From the IMG/VR virus record IMGVR_UViG_3300047488_000139, positions 1 through 33,039 of that record: DNA of 33,039 nt, one strand, 5' to 3'. Every line of letters begins with the position of its first letter. Position 1 is the first letter of the stretch. The notes beneath the pieces were generated by a model, which saw only the letters and a program-made list of their open reading frames with translations, made no database searches and was not told the origin of the DNA. The DNA comes from a virus. A program made the translations under genes and the position numbers. Shown piece by piece: positions 12,006-19,526 of the stretch.

Positions 12006-12210
12006 GTTTGATCTGGAAAACAAGATTAATCAAACATCTTTTTTTGCAGATCATCTGAGGTCTGTAACAAATGCTGTACTGGAAAATAAGATGAATAACG
12101 ATAAACTCGCTAATGTTTTAGAGGGTTTGGCCGTTTTGATCGAACTTCATACTGATGATACCTTTGAGGCTTTTACCCAAGCACTGAAACTTGATAGCCA
12201 TAAAGAATAA
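11998..12210 (+). CDS. Hypothetical protein, 70 aa
   Basis: AAGGAG lies about 6 nt before ATG 11998. It is wholly helical in appearance (LANVLEGLAVLIELHTDD). The family is not recognised. Confidence 0.65.
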   Translation: MDRFDLENKINQTSFFADHLRSVTNAVLENKMNNDKLANVLEGLAVLIELHTDDTFEAFTQALKLDSHKE

Positions 12211-12212
12211 TT

Positions 12213-12440
12213 ATGCCAATAGTCACATTGACATTGAGATTTAGTCTACCAGAAGAACAGAGCGAGTTCGATACCGCTATTAACGCGGCGAAAGCCAAGA
12301 GTATGCTATGGTATTTTGCTCAACAACTTCGTTCTTGGCGGAAACATGGTAATGACTTTAAAGATGCTGATGATGCTCTTGATAAAATTCGTGAAGAATT
12401 CTATAGACTGGTGAATGAACATGGGGTGGAACTGGACTAA
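12213..12440 (+). CDS. Conserved-looking phage protein, 75 aa
   Basis: The first strand (IVTLTLRFSLPEEQSEF) is followed by a helix and then the motif LWYFAQQLRSWRKHGND and a C-terminal DKIREEFYRLVNEHG. This strand-helix-helix pattern is familiar from short phage proteins of unknown role. It starts two bases after the previous stop. Confidence 0.7.
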   Translation: MPIVTLTLRFSLPEEQSEFDTAINAAKAKSMLWYFAQQLRSWRKHGNDFKDADDALDKIREEFYRLVNEHGVELD

Positions 12441-12441
12441 T

Positions 12442-13182
12442 ATGTTTAAATTAAGCAAAAGAAGTAGAATAAATTATTGGAGTTGCTCTAGTTTAGCAGA
12501 CTGGATTAGGGGGACAGATAAACCATATGCACTAGCATGGGAAGATTGGGACGAATGGCGTAAAGAGGCTCAAAATAAGCATCCTTATAGATATTGGGTG
12601 GCAGAAAAACTGCTTGATCGTTTACAGGATATAGTTTATTTACCTGTTGATATTTACCATACTATAGAGATTTACGTTCGTAATAGATTTATAGATAAAA
12701 TCCACTATCTTCATACGGGACTAAAGCCTGGGCAATACTATGACTTAGACTATAGGATTATTCATGGTCTTTTTAATGAACTTGTTGATCTTGTAGAAGT
12801 AGAATACGCTGGTTTATCTAGATGGTATGATAAGAATAAAAAAAAGAAGTATAAGTTTGTTCGTGGTCGTTGTGCTGACGCTGGGCTTGATTATTTAAAG
12901 TGGGCTAGTAGTTTGACCTATAATAAAGACTATGGCTTGAGAAAGGGCGATAAGGGGTTTGGTGAGCCAACTGAACAGGCAGTCTCCGCCCGTAAAACAG
13001 TAGAGTTATATAACTGGTGGAAAAACAGAGACAACAGACCAGACCCTTACGAAATTTTCTCTGAGGAAAAGCACGGAAAGAGTTATTATAAGCAAATTAG
13101 TAAGATGCAAGACAATTACGAAAAAGAAGATACAAAGATGCTTATTGAACTTATTAAAATCAGAGGAAGCCTTTGGACATGA
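12442..13182 (+). CDS. Conserved phage protein, 246 aa
   Basis: It contains ADWIRGTDKPYALAWEDW, the segment YRYWVAEKLLDRLQDIVYLP and the strongly patterned HTGLKPGQYYDLDYRI, followed by HGLFNELVDLVEVEYA. I recognise this combination from an uncharacterised protein family of large phages. No catalytic motif is evident. ATG 12442 directly follows the previous stop; an upstream in-frame start at 12415 would overlap that gene. The Trp/Tyr content is high. Confidence 0.8.
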   Translation: MFKLSKRSRINYWSCSSLADWIRGTDKPYALAWEDWDEWRKEAQNKHPYRYWVAEKLLDRLQDIVYLPVDIYHTIEIYVRNRFIDKIHYLHTGLKPGQYYDLDYRIIHGLFNELVDLVEVEYAGLSRWYDKNKKKKYKFVRGRCADAGLDYLKWASSLTYNKDYGLRKGDKGFGEPTEQAVSARKTVELYNWWKNRDNRPDPYEIFSEEKHGKSYYKQISKMQDNYEKEDTKMLIELIKIRGSLWT

Positions 13183-13289
13183 CATTTCAGCAGTTCAAAA
13201 ACTATATTGATAGCCAGTATCAATTAGACTTTAGTAGCAAGGCATTAGGAAGAACTCACAAATGTCGGAATACAAAAAACAGACGATAG
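13179..13289 (+). CDS. Short hypothetical peptide, 36 aa
   Basis: It opens MTFQQFKNYIDSQYQLDF. The start overlaps the previous stop (ATGA), and the 3' end overlaps the next gene by 28 nt in another frame. It is basic at the C-terminus. It may be a remnant or a coupling peptide. Confidence 0.45.
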   Translation: MTFQQFKNYIDSQYQLDFSSKALGRTHKCRNTKNRR

Positions 13290-13555
13290 ATATAAATAAC
13301 GATCTGTTGATAGAACTACATCATAATCCTCTTCTTAAAGATAGACCATTCTATCTTAGAGTATATTCCTATACTGATTATAGTGAGTACAGGCTAACCC
13401 CAAAAGATGTTTTAAAGTTATCTGAGAGTCTGGCCGATTTTGTATTTGACAACTCAAACGAAATAGACTACACTGATGAGTTAACGGGGCTTGCACGATT
13501 ATGGCATCATAGACGAAATGAATGTTTAGAGCAATTGGATAAAAACAATGAATAA
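13262..13555 (+). CDS. Hypothetical protein, 97 aa
   Basis: A strand-rich first half (PFYLRVYSYTDYSEYRL) is followed by LTPKDVLKLSESLADFVF, which resembles the C-terminal helix of the protein at 9093. It overlaps the metallophosphoesterase gene by 8 nt. The function is unknown. Confidence 0.7.
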   Translation: MSEYKKQTIDINNDLLIELHHNPLLKDRPFYLRVYSYTDYSEYRLTPKDVLKLSESLADFVFDNSNEIDYTDELTGLARLWHHRRNECLEQLDKNNE

Positions 13556-14168
13556 AATTACAGTCATAGGAGATTGTCACGGTAAGTATGAGCGTTATCA
13601 CAAAATTATCAGAGAGACAGAAAGATACCCATATACTGTTCAGTTGGGGGATTTCGGTTTTAAGTATGACACTCTCAAAAATGTAGACCATACTAAACAT
13701 ATTATTATTGGAGGTAATCATGATAACTATGATATTTGCAATAACTATCCTCATTTTCTCTCAGATTATGGTTATATGGTTAATTTTAACGGAATAGATT
13801 TTTTCTATTATCGTGGAGCATATAGTATTGATAGAATATATAGAACTATTGGAATAGACTGGTGGGAAAAAGAACAAGTAGGTATTGAAGATTTTATGAA
13901 AGCCAGAGAGTTGTATCGCTCTATTAAACCAGAGATAATGATAACCCACGATTGTCCAGAACAGATAGCGCATCAAATGATTCCTCCAAATAGTAGAATT
14001 TTTCAGAATAATACCACATGGGCTTTAGGAGAATTGTTAAATATTCATCAACCAAAACTTTGGATTTTTGGTCATTGGCATCGTTCTCGTACTATAGAAT
14101 ATGGTAATACTAAGTTTATCTGTCTTGACGAATTAGAAACCTATGATATAGTTAAGCCGAAAGGTTAG
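13548..14168 (+). CDS. Calcineurin-like metallophosphoesterase
   Basis: The protein has 206 residues with all signature blocks of the family: GDCHG (8-12), GDFG (34-37), GNHD (56-59), ITHDCPE near 132, and GHWH near 176. These residues bind a two-metal centre that hydrolyses phosphoesters or phosphoanhydrides. The length fits small single-domain phage members. The substrate (protein, nucleotide or RNA end) cannot be told. It closes the operon, and about 90 bp without genes follow. Confidence 0.9.
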   Translation: MNKITVIGDCHGKYERYHKIIRETERYPYTVQLGDFGFKYDTLKNVDHTKHIIIGGNHDNYDICNNYPHFLSDYGYMVNFNGIDFFYYRGAYSIDRIYRTIGIDWWEKEQVGIEDFMKARELYRSIKPEIMITHDCPEQIAHQMIPPNSRIFQNNTTWALGELLNIHQPKLWIFGHWHRSRTIEYGNTKFICLDELETYDIVKPKG

Positions 14169-14259
14169 GGTCGCGGGTATCCCTTTCATCAACTGCCGTA
14201 GAGGTTTAAGCCCAATTTTCTGTATACATTGAAAAAGAGGCTTTTTTATAAGGAAAATT

Positions 14260-14475
14260 ATGGAATGTCCTAACTGTATTACTCCTTGGAAATGTAATGG
14301 GCCTCATCTTGAACAGATGAGTGATTCTATCTATAAGAGTATTCATGGATATTTTCTTATTAAGAATGATAGATGGATATTTACACCTGTAGACAAGGAA
14401 TTTGATGTAGATACTTTATTCTCTATTATTGATACCTTAAGGAATTTAAATGAGTCTCACGCACGAAGATATTAG
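14260..14475 (+). CDS. Hypothetical protein with N-terminal Cys motif, 71 aa
   Basis: It starts MECPNCITPWKCNGPH, three cysteines and a histidine that could bind zinc. The rest is helical. It follows a 90-bp gap that has no consensus promoter, and it overlaps the next gene by 26 nt. Confidence 0.65.
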   Translation: MECPNCITPWKCNGPHLEQMSDSIYKSIHGYFLIKNDRWIFTPVDKEFDVDTLFSIIDTLRNLNESHARRY

Positions 14476-14671
14476 TGACATTAAAATTGTATTAAAGGAA
14501 CAACTTGATAGTTTAAACAGACTAAGCAAGATTCCTTTACCTCATCCATTTGAACATTATAAAACTATGAGAATGATTTATCAAGACATTTTAGAATGTA
14601 ATAAGGTGATGATGGAAATAATTAATGGGCCTAGTGGCGGAATAGAAAAAATGATAGAAAGAAACGCATGA
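14450..14671 (+). CDS. Hypothetical protein, duplicated pair (second copy, first gene)
   Basis: The protein has 73 residues. It has the same YQDILECNKVMMEI segment as the protein at 10303 but is shorter at the C-terminus. The start lies inside the preceding gene and the stop overlaps the next start. The function is unknown. Confidence 0.7.
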   Translation: MSLTHEDISDIKIVLKEQLDSLNRLSKIPLPHPFEHYKTMRMIYQDILECNKVMMEIINGPSGGIEKMIERNA

Positions 14672-14856
14672 GTTCAGAAGAATTAGAAATCATTAAACAA
14701 AGATATGAGAGTGCTAAAAAGTTAGCAAAAGATCTATGGTTGGATGGCGACCATGAGGGTAATGAAAATGACTTTTATTATTTCCAGTGTGGATTTGTGG
14801 CTGGTATGAATTATAAATTGTATAAGGATTTTTCTGATGAAAACGAAGAAAAATAA
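14668..14856 (+). CDS. Hypothetical protein, duplicated pair (second copy, second gene)
   Basis: The protein has 62 residues. The C-terminal YFQCGFVAGMNYK matches YFVGGFEAGMKYA of the protein at 10583. The N-terminal half is a charged helix. It starts in an ATGA overlap. The function is unknown. Confidence 0.65.
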   Translation: MSSEELEIIKQRYESAKKLAKDLWLDGDHEGNENDFYYFQCGFVAGMNYKLYKDFSDENEEK

Positions 14857-15226
14857 GTTTAACTGCGATGTTAATGGTGGTATTATGGTCACGGCAGCAT
14901 TAAGATATGCTCTTGGGAGGCATACTTATGTGCCGGGAGCAGTTCAAGATTGGATTAGTCTACACTGGGATAGTCTGGTTAGTAATACTAAAGTTGTTAT
15001 TGTACGAGATGTTTTTGAACATATTTATGATGAAAGCAAATCCAAATATGCTCTTGCAAGCGGTGCTATGGCTCAATATGATTTGTCTACTTGGGAAAAG
15101 TTTGGTATTGAGCATTACTGGAAACTGGATGATATTGAACGTAAAAATGTCGATAGTTTTATCAATGTCGATAAAGATCGTGTTAGATGGTTTGCTGAAA
15201 AATTATATGGAACACAACCAGTATGA
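14837..15226 (+). CDS. Conserved-looking phage protein, 129 aa
   Basis: The motif AALRYALGRHTYVPG near residues 20-34, followed by DWISLHW, is characteristic of a small uncharacterised family of phage and plasmid proteins. It overlaps the previous gene by 20 nt. No catalytic residues are evident. Confidence 0.75.
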   Translation: MKTKKNKFNCDVNGGIMVTAALRYALGRHTYVPGAVQDWISLHWDSLVSNTKVVIVRDVFEHIYDESKSKYALASGAMAQYDLSTWEKFGIEHYWKLDDIERKNVDSFINVDKDRVRWFAEKLYGTQPV

Positions 15227-15510
15227 CAACACAAAATATTCCAAATTGGAAAAAGGGCGACATAGTTGCTTTGCTACATAATAGCGGTGGAGTTATCCAT
15301 ATTTTTGAAGCAGAACATGATCCTTACTATGGAAAAACTTTTTTTAGTTCAGACGAAGATTGGTATTATGGTTTAAGAAACTGTGAAGAAATTAGACTAG
15401 CCACCCAAGAAGATATAGATAGCAAAATAAAATATCAAAAAGAAAACGTAGAAAGAGAAAAAGCGGTCTTGGATCAATTACTTAATTTTCGGGAGCGTTT
15501 GTCAAAATGA
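15223..15510 (+). CDS. Hypothetical protein, 95 aa
   Basis: The N-terminal half is strand-rich (WKKGDIVALLHNSGGVIHIF). The C-terminal half is a charged coiled-coil-like helix (DSKIKYQKENVEREKAVL). It is coupled to both neighbours by ATGA overlaps. The function is unknown. Confidence 0.65.
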   Translation: MTTQNIPNWKKGDIVALLHNSGGVIHIFEAEHDPYYGKTFFSSDEDWYYGLRNCEEIRLATQEDIDSKIKYQKENVEREKAVLDQLLNFRERLSK

Positions 15511-15710
15511 AAATACAAAATAAAAAAGAGATTGAACTGTCAGAAGACGATATTAAAAATATACTATATGCATTTCTTCGCCAAGAACATGGAGATGGAG
15601 AATATTCTTTTAGATTTAATATAGTAAATAAACCCATACGAAGCGGTATGTATGACAGTATGGATAATCACGTATTTGATAGTATACAGGTAACAATCAC
15701 CAATGTCTGA
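15507..15710 (+). CDS. Hypothetical protein, 67 aa
   Basis: It opens MKIQNKKEIELSEDDIKNIL, a strand followed by a helix. The rest contains an YSFRFNIV strand and ends in SIQVTITNV. It is small, probably alpha/beta. The family is unknown. Confidence 0.6.
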   Translation: MKIQNKKEIELSEDDIKNILYAFLRQEHGDGEYSFRFNIVNKPIRSGMYDSMDNHVFDSIQVTITNV

Positions 15711-16062
15711 AAAAATATTTGAAAATTATGACGAAGCACACAAGTATAGTTTAACTGTGCCATGGAAACTTGCTCATTGTAATACTGGTGAAAGTTGTTG
15801 GTGTAGAATTATTCTTCCAACCGAAAATATACTATACAAAAATCAGGTAGGAGACTCTGAAACGGTTGTTGAGTTTGATTATATTATACCAGATGGTAGC
15901 ATAGATAAAGAAACAGCGGAATATGTTGTAGAATTACACAATAGATCAGTAGCAATATATGCTGGTCAAAAAGAAAGATTAGCAGTCTTAAAAGAATTAA
16001 ATAGATTAGATCAAGAGCTAGGAATTGATATACCAGTAATTAAAAGGAAAGAGATTGATTAG
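15703..16062 (+). CDS. Hypothetical protein, 119 aa
   Basis: Early Cys residues (AHCNTGESCWCRIIL) are followed by strands and a long helix (QKERLAVLKELNRLDQELG). The Cys triplet could be structural. It overlaps the previous gene by 8 nt and ends just before the DUF2384-like gene. Confidence 0.65.
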   Translation: MSEKIFENYDEAHKYSLTVPWKLAHCNTGESCWCRIILPTENILYKNQVGDSETVVEFDYIIPDGSIDKETAEYVVELHNRSVAIYAGQKERLAVLKELNRLDQELGIDIPVIKRKEID

Positions 16063-16063
16063 G

Positions 16064-16258
16064 ATGTCAATAAAAACCACAGACGAACTTAAAGAAAGAC
16101 TAAAAAGAATAGTACAAGAAACATTTATTGATTCTTGGTTGGACTCTCCTAATCCAGCATTTGATAACAAAACGCCACGACAAATGGTGATAGAACAAAA
16201 TAGTGATCAAATAGAGAAGATGATGTATAGAATAGGTAGCGGTGAGCCATCCACTTGA
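16064..16258 (+). CDS. DUF2384-like protein (MbcA/ParS toxin-binding domain), 64 aa
   Basis: Residues 24-61 follow the pattern of the antitoxin toxin-binding domain: WLDSPNPAFDNKTPRQMV, then a helix and MYRIGSGEPS. In bacteria this domain neutralises RES-type toxins; no partner toxin is seen nearby, and single-domain phage relatives are common. The start at 16064 follows the previous stop by one base. A role as an anti-toxin decoy is only a possibility. Confidence 0.7.
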   Translation: MSIKTTDELKERLKRIVQETFIDSWLDSPNPAFDNKTPRQMVIEQNSDQIEKMMYRIGSGEPST

Positions 16259-16259
16259 C

Positions 16260-16287
16260 TTGACAAACCAGAAATTTTTGTTAAACT
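16260..16287 (+). promoter_or_regulatory. Sigma70-like promoter
   Basis: TTGACA (16260-16265), a 16-bp spacer and TAAACT (16282-16287). Transcription would begin within a few bases of ATG 16297, implying a very short or absent leader. Confidence 0.5.
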
Positions 16288-16296
16288 ACAAGAACC

Positions 16297-16467
16297 ATGA
16301 GTACCGATAAACAAATGAACGTAGGGCAAGAGTTGGTCGAGAGATTACAAAATCTGAATAAGATGCTTGATGCTATTAGATCAGCACAAAATGATGAGTT
16401 GAATCTTCCAGAAATAAACGAACAAAATAAATCTACTGTAAAGCCTAAAAAATTACCCACAAAATGA
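16297..16467 (+). CDS. Hypothetical protein, 56 aa
   Basis: It is a helical protein (VGQELVERLQNLNKMLDAI) with a basic end (KPKKLPTK). There is no ribosome binding site before ATG 16297, and the promoter at 16260 predicts a leaderless message. The stop overlaps the next start. The family is unknown. Confidence 0.6.
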   Translation: MSTDKQMNVGQELVERLQNLNKMLDAIRSAQNDELNLPEINEQNKSTVKPKKLPTK

Positions 16468-16643
16468 AACTTAATATCGAAATAAATGATCTGCTTCTTA
16501 TCAGTGAAGCATTAGTAGTTTATCAGTGCGAGGTTGAAGATGATAAAACAGATTATTATGGATTCCCTTATTCTGTGGAAAGAATTCAAAAGGTAATAGA
16601 TTATATTGAAGGAATTTTAGACAAAAATGAAACCAACAACTAA
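16464..16643 (+). CDS. Hypothetical protein, 59 aa
   Basis: It opens MKLNIEINDLLLISEALV and contains a DDKTDYYGFPYS turn and a C-terminal helix (ERIQKVIDYIEGIL). ATGA couples it to the previous gene and it overlaps the next by 17 nt. The function is unknown. Confidence 0.6.
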   Translation: MKLNIEINDLLLISEALVVYQCEVEDDKTDYYGFPYSVERIQKVIDYIEGILDKNETNN

Positions 16644-16839
16644 ACAACTTAAAGTTATAGAGTTTCTAGAACAACAACTAAAGTTCTGGAAGAATACTAA
16701 TGATATTGACTCTCCTACTCATGTTGGTGATATTACAGAGTTTTCACAATATCTGAAAGATGACTTTACAATAGAAGAAGTTTTATCTATTGAGATTCTA
16801 ACAACGGAATTATATTTGAGTATTACGGAGATAGAATAG
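16627..16839 (+). CDS. Hypothetical protein, 70 aa
   Basis: It is helical (TKQLKVIEFLEQQLKFWK) and acidic at the C-terminus. Its TAG stop shares a base with the GTG start of the next gene. The family is not recognised. Confidence 0.6.
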   Translation: MKPTTKQLKVIEFLEQQLKFWKNTNDIDSPTHVGDITEFSQYLKDDFTIEEVLSIEILTTELYLSITEIE

Positions 16840-17081
16840 TGTCTTGGAACTATCGTGTGGTTAAAACTGTAACTAAAATTCCTCTTGGAGATACTGATAT
16901 TAGTTATGGTATTCATGAGATTTATTATGATGAGAACGGAAACATTGTTAATATTTCTGAAAGTTTAGCCCATCCAATATCTGATGATTTAGAGGGGTTG
17001 CAGTGGAATTTAGAAAGAATGATGGAGGCTTGTAAAAAGCCAGTGATAGAATACGAAACAGGTGAGGAAGTATCTGACTGA
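16839..17081 (+). CDS. Conserved small phage protein (MSWNYRV family), 80 aa
   Basis: It starts at GTG 16839. The pattern MSWNYRVVK, YGIHEIYYDENGNIVNISE, LERMMEACKKPVIEY belongs to a small protein family found in many phages and some bacteria; its role is unknown. A longer paralogue at 21754 carries the same C-terminal region. The stop is two bases from the stop of the convergent HNH gene. Confidence 0.75.
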   Translation: MSWNYRVVKTVTKIPLGDTDISYGIHEIYYDENGNIVNISESLAHPISDDLEGLQWNLERMMEACKKPVIEYETGEEVSD

Positions 17082-17083
17082 TA

Positions 17084-17659
17084 TTATACAATTTTATTGT
17101 ATTTTTGATGATTATCTTTTGCCCATAATGGTTGTAAATTTGTATAATGAAAACATTCTTTTTGCTGATTTTTATCTGTCATATCAAAACTTGAGCATGG
17201 TTTTATGTGATCAATATGCCACTTTCCGTAGTTGTCCCAACTCATACCGTCACTAAATTGAGCTGCGAGATATTCCATTAATTGTTCTACTGAACAACCA
17301 AGTAATTTTACTGCTGAATCCGATTTTCGTACACCTTTTAATACTTTATTCATTCTACTTCTCAAACTATGAGCTATCCTAGCATTTGAATTATTTTTAA
17401 AGTATTGTTTTCTCCAAGCGTTTATTTTATTTCTATTTTTCTTTGTATGTTCTTTTATCCTGTCTTTATTTTCTTCCTGGTATTTTTTTTGTTGCTCTCT
17501 AATTTTTTCACGATTTTCTTCACGGTATTTTTTCTGTTGTATTTTTTTGCATTCACGACACAGAGCGTCTTTACTAAAAGAAGATTTTTTCCCGTAAACT
17601 AATTTATCTAAAGTTAAATGACTTTCACAAACCCTACACTGTTTTACTATAACAATCAT
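17084..17659 (-). CDS. HNH homing endonuclease
   Basis: The protein has 191 residues. It has an N-terminal zinc finger (CRVC at 8-11, CREC at 34-37), a long charged linker helix (residues 38-90), then GCSVEQLMEYLAAQF and the HNH core WHIDHIKPCSSFD (147-159) with YTNLQPLWAKDN (172-183). It is a close relative of the gene at 26975. AAAGG precedes the start on the minus strand. It is convergent with, and two bases from, the end of the gene at 16839, which is intact. Confidence 0.88.
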   Translation of the reverse strand: MIVIVKQCRVCESHLTLDKLVYGKKSSFSKDALCRECKKIQQKKYREENREKIREQQKKYQEENKDRIKEHTKKNRNKINAWRKQYFKNNSNARIAHSLRSRMNKVLKGVRKSDSAVKLLGCSVEQLMEYLAAQFSDGMSWDNYGKWHIDHIKPCSSFDMTDKNQQKECFHYTNLQPLWAKDNHQKYNKIV

Positions 17660-17705
17660 ATTTAAACCTTTAAAAGCAGAAAACCCATGATAATGTCAGT
17701 AGGAG

Positions 17706-17734
17706 TTGACAAAACCACAGGCTTCTGCTATAAT
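17706..17734 (+). promoter_or_regulatory. Strong sigma70-like promoter
   Basis: Perfect TTGACA (17706-17711), a 17-bp spacer and perfect TATAAT (17729-17734). The spacer lacks CCGATAA. The next gene starts 200 bp downstream, leaving a long leader. Confidence 0.8.
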
Positions 17735-17740
17735 CTAATA

Positions 17741-17938
17741 GGATGTTAGAAAACAAACTCTCTCCTACAAGAGTTAATTTTCACTAATGATATATACACC
17801 AAAATAACAAGATCGGAATTAACCGACGCCGCTGGGTTGATCGCCAGAAGGCAACGTCCTTGACCTCTGTTTCCCGTATAATGGTTGAGATTTCTCACCT
17901 AGGGTTTCAACGTCAGATAATTGGGGCGTTTTCAATAC
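17741..17938 (+). other. Structured leader before the gene at 17952
   Basis: The interval 17735-17951 has no gene. It contains a small hairpin AACTCT/AGAGTT (about 17756-17776). A larger one follows with outer GACGCC (17824-17829) against GGC and CGTC (17849-17857) and inner CTGG/CCAG. Then come GTTGA/TCAAC and AACG/CGTT pairings up to about 17934. Because it follows a perfect promoter, it may be a regulatory 5' leader or an independent small RNA. No known riboswitch class is recognised. Confidence 0.35.
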
Positions 17939-17951
17939 AAAGGAGAAATTT

Positions 17952-18218
17952 ATGAAGAAAAAGAAAATAAGTAAGCCTAAACGAAAGCAAAAGATTGATG
18001 TTGTATTAGAATCACTACTTAATCTTGAACAGAAGGTCAAAGAACTAACTAAGAAAGTTGAGCAATTGCAATATTCTCAACCATACTATCCTAAAGACGT
18101 AAACGAGCCGGAAAAAAAGTATTGGCCTAATACTGAGCCACCGTTTAAATACAAAGATATAATGTGGAATGATAATTCCAGTTCTCAATGGGATGCCATT
18201 GATAAAGGCTTACAGTGA
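17952..18218 (+). CDS. Coiled-coil protein with basic N-terminus, 88 aa
   Basis: A Lys/Arg-rich start (MKKKKISKPKRKQK) is followed by a coiled coil at residues 17-41 with heptad leucines (LLNLEQKVKELTKKVEQL) and a Pro/Trp-rich tail. AAAGGAG lies about 7 nt before ATG. The first part could bind nucleic acid. It is coupled to the HAD gene by an ATG-less GTGA overlap. Confidence 0.7.
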   Translation: MKKKKISKPKRKQKIDVVLESLLNLEQKVKELTKKVEQLQYSQPYYPKDVNEPEKKYWPNTEPPFKYKDIMWNDNSSSQWDAIDKGLQ

Positions 18219-18502
18219 ATAAACTCACAATCGCTATAGATTATGATGATACATATACTGCCGATCCTCCGTTTTGGGATAAGGTAATAAGATTAGCACA
18301 AGATCACGGGCATAATATAATTTGTATTACAGCACGAAGAAATATTTTAGAACATCGTCAAGAACTTATGAAGTCTTTACCAGAAGGTATAGAAACATAT
18401 TTTTCTTATGACGAACCAAAAGCCGATTATATCAAAAGACAAAATATAGTAGTAGATATATGGATTGATGATAGTCCCGGTTGGATTGTAGGAGTAACAT
18501 AA
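18215..18502 (+). CDS. HAD-superfamily phosphatase-like protein
   Basis: The protein has 95 residues, starting at GTG 18215. Motif I is DYDDT (9-13), motif II is ITAR (38-41), and a late WIDDSPGW segment supplies motif IV. A lysine near residue 65 could be motif III. Small HAD proteins of this type act as 5'-nucleotidases or polynucleotide 3'/5' phosphatases. It lies one base before the RNA ligase gene, which favours an RNA end-repair role, but the substrate is not proven. Confidence 0.78.
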   Translation: MNKLTIAIDYDDTYTADPPFWDKVIRLAQDHGHNIICITARRNILEHRQELMKSLPEGIETYFSYDEPKADYIKRQNIVVDIWIDDSPGWIVGVT

Positions 18503-18503
18503 A

Positions 18504-19526
18504 ATGAGAAAACTAGCTAGTATACAAACTGTTAAATATGTTAAACCTATACCAGATGCAGACAGCATAGAAACTGTGGGCGTTTTAGGTTGGGAGGTTG
18601 TTACAAAGAAGGGTGAGTTCCAACCCAATGATCTCTGCGTATTTTTTGAGATTGATAGTTTACTTCCAGAAGTTCCAGAGTTTGAATTTCTTCGTAAGAG
18701 TTGTTGGAATGATAGTTTAAAAAAGTATAGACTCAAAACAGTAAAGTTGCGTAAACAACTATCTCAAGGATTAGCATTACCCACAAGTGTCTTTCCTATA
18801 CTAGCAGGATTGACTGCTGGGGCCGATGTTACTGACCTATTAGGAATAGAAAAATATGAACCTCCAATTCCAGCACAGATTCAAGGAGATGCAAAGAGTT
18901 TTAGTTGGCCCATAAGTAAGACCGATGAAACAAGAGTGCAGTTAGATGATGAATACGGATTTATTGAAAGACTAACCGGACAACCATACTATATTAGCCT
19001 TAAACTTGATGGAACATCTAGTACATTTTTGATTGATCCTAAAGACGAAAGTTATCATGTTTGTGGACGTAATTATAGTTATAAAGAAAGTGAACATCAT
19101 AAATTTTGGGTATTGAGTCGAAAGTACAAAATAGAAGAAGGACTACGATGGTTTTGGAATAATGGAGTTAAAATAGCAATTCAAGGAGAATGTGCAGGCC
19201 CAGGTATACAACAAAACAAATTAGGTTTATCCTCTCATGATTTGTTTGTTTTTAATGTTATTGATATTCCAACTAATCGTAAGTTATGTTTAGAGGATGC
19301 TATGGGTGTGGTAGAGCGTCTTGGGTTGAAATTTGTGCCGATAGTTGACAAAGGCTCAAGTTTCAGTTATACTAAGACCGATCTACTAGAGATGGCGAAG
19401 GGCAAATATAAAGAACACTTTGAGTCTGCTAAACCAAATCAAGATCGTGAAGGAATAGTAATACGAAGCCTTTGCGGAGAAGTTAGTTTTAAGGCTATCA
19501 ATAACGACTTTTTATTGAAAGAATAA
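18504..19526 (+). CDS. RNA ligase (DraRnl/TIGR02306-like)
   Basis: The protein has 340 residues. The N-terminal third resembles the OB-like domain of this ligase group (IQTVKYVKPIPDADSIE). Nucleotidyltransferase motifs follow: I, KLDGT with the adenylated lysine at 167; Ia, GRNY (188-191); IIIa, QGECAGPG (227-234); IV, EGIVIR (316-321); V, SFKAIN (328-333). It would seal nicked or broken RNA using ATP. Phages use such enzymes to repair tRNAs cleaved by host nucleases, fitting the tRNA-rich setting and the adjacent HAD phosphatase. Confidence 0.9.
   Translation: MRKLASIQTVKYVKPIPDADSIETVGVLGWEVVTKKGEFQPNDLCVFFEIDSLLPEVPEFEFLRKSCWNDSLKKYRLKTVKLRKQLSQGLALPTSVFPILAGLTAGADVTDLLGIEKYEPPIPAQIQGDAKSFSWPISKTDETRVQLDDEYGFIERLTGQPYYISLKLDGTSSTFLIDPKDESYHVCGRNYSYKESEHHKFWVLSRKYKIEEGLRWFWNNGVKIAIQGECAGPGIQQNKLGLSSHDLFVFNVIDIPTNRKLCLEDAMGVVERLGLKFVPIVDKGSSFSYTKTDLLEMAKGKYKEHFESAKPNQDREGIVIRSLCGEVSFKAINNDFLLKE
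19345..19373 (+). promoter_or_regulatory. Possible internal promoter in the RNA ligase gene
   Basis: TTGACA, a 17-bp spacer and TATACT, with GCCGATAG just upstream of the -35 box. It would feed the genes from 19526 on. As it lies inside coding sequence it may be fortuitous. Confidence 0.35.

Noticed and set aside
14169-14259. A tRNA or terminator between the metallophosphoesterase gene and the gene at 14260
   Set aside because: No cloverleaf and no stem with a T-run can be formed; the sequence AAGAGGCTTTTTTA has no paired arm.
17850-17881. TTGACC and TATAAT as a promoter inside the structured leader
   Set aside because: The boxes are only 11 bp apart, too short for a sigma70 promoter.
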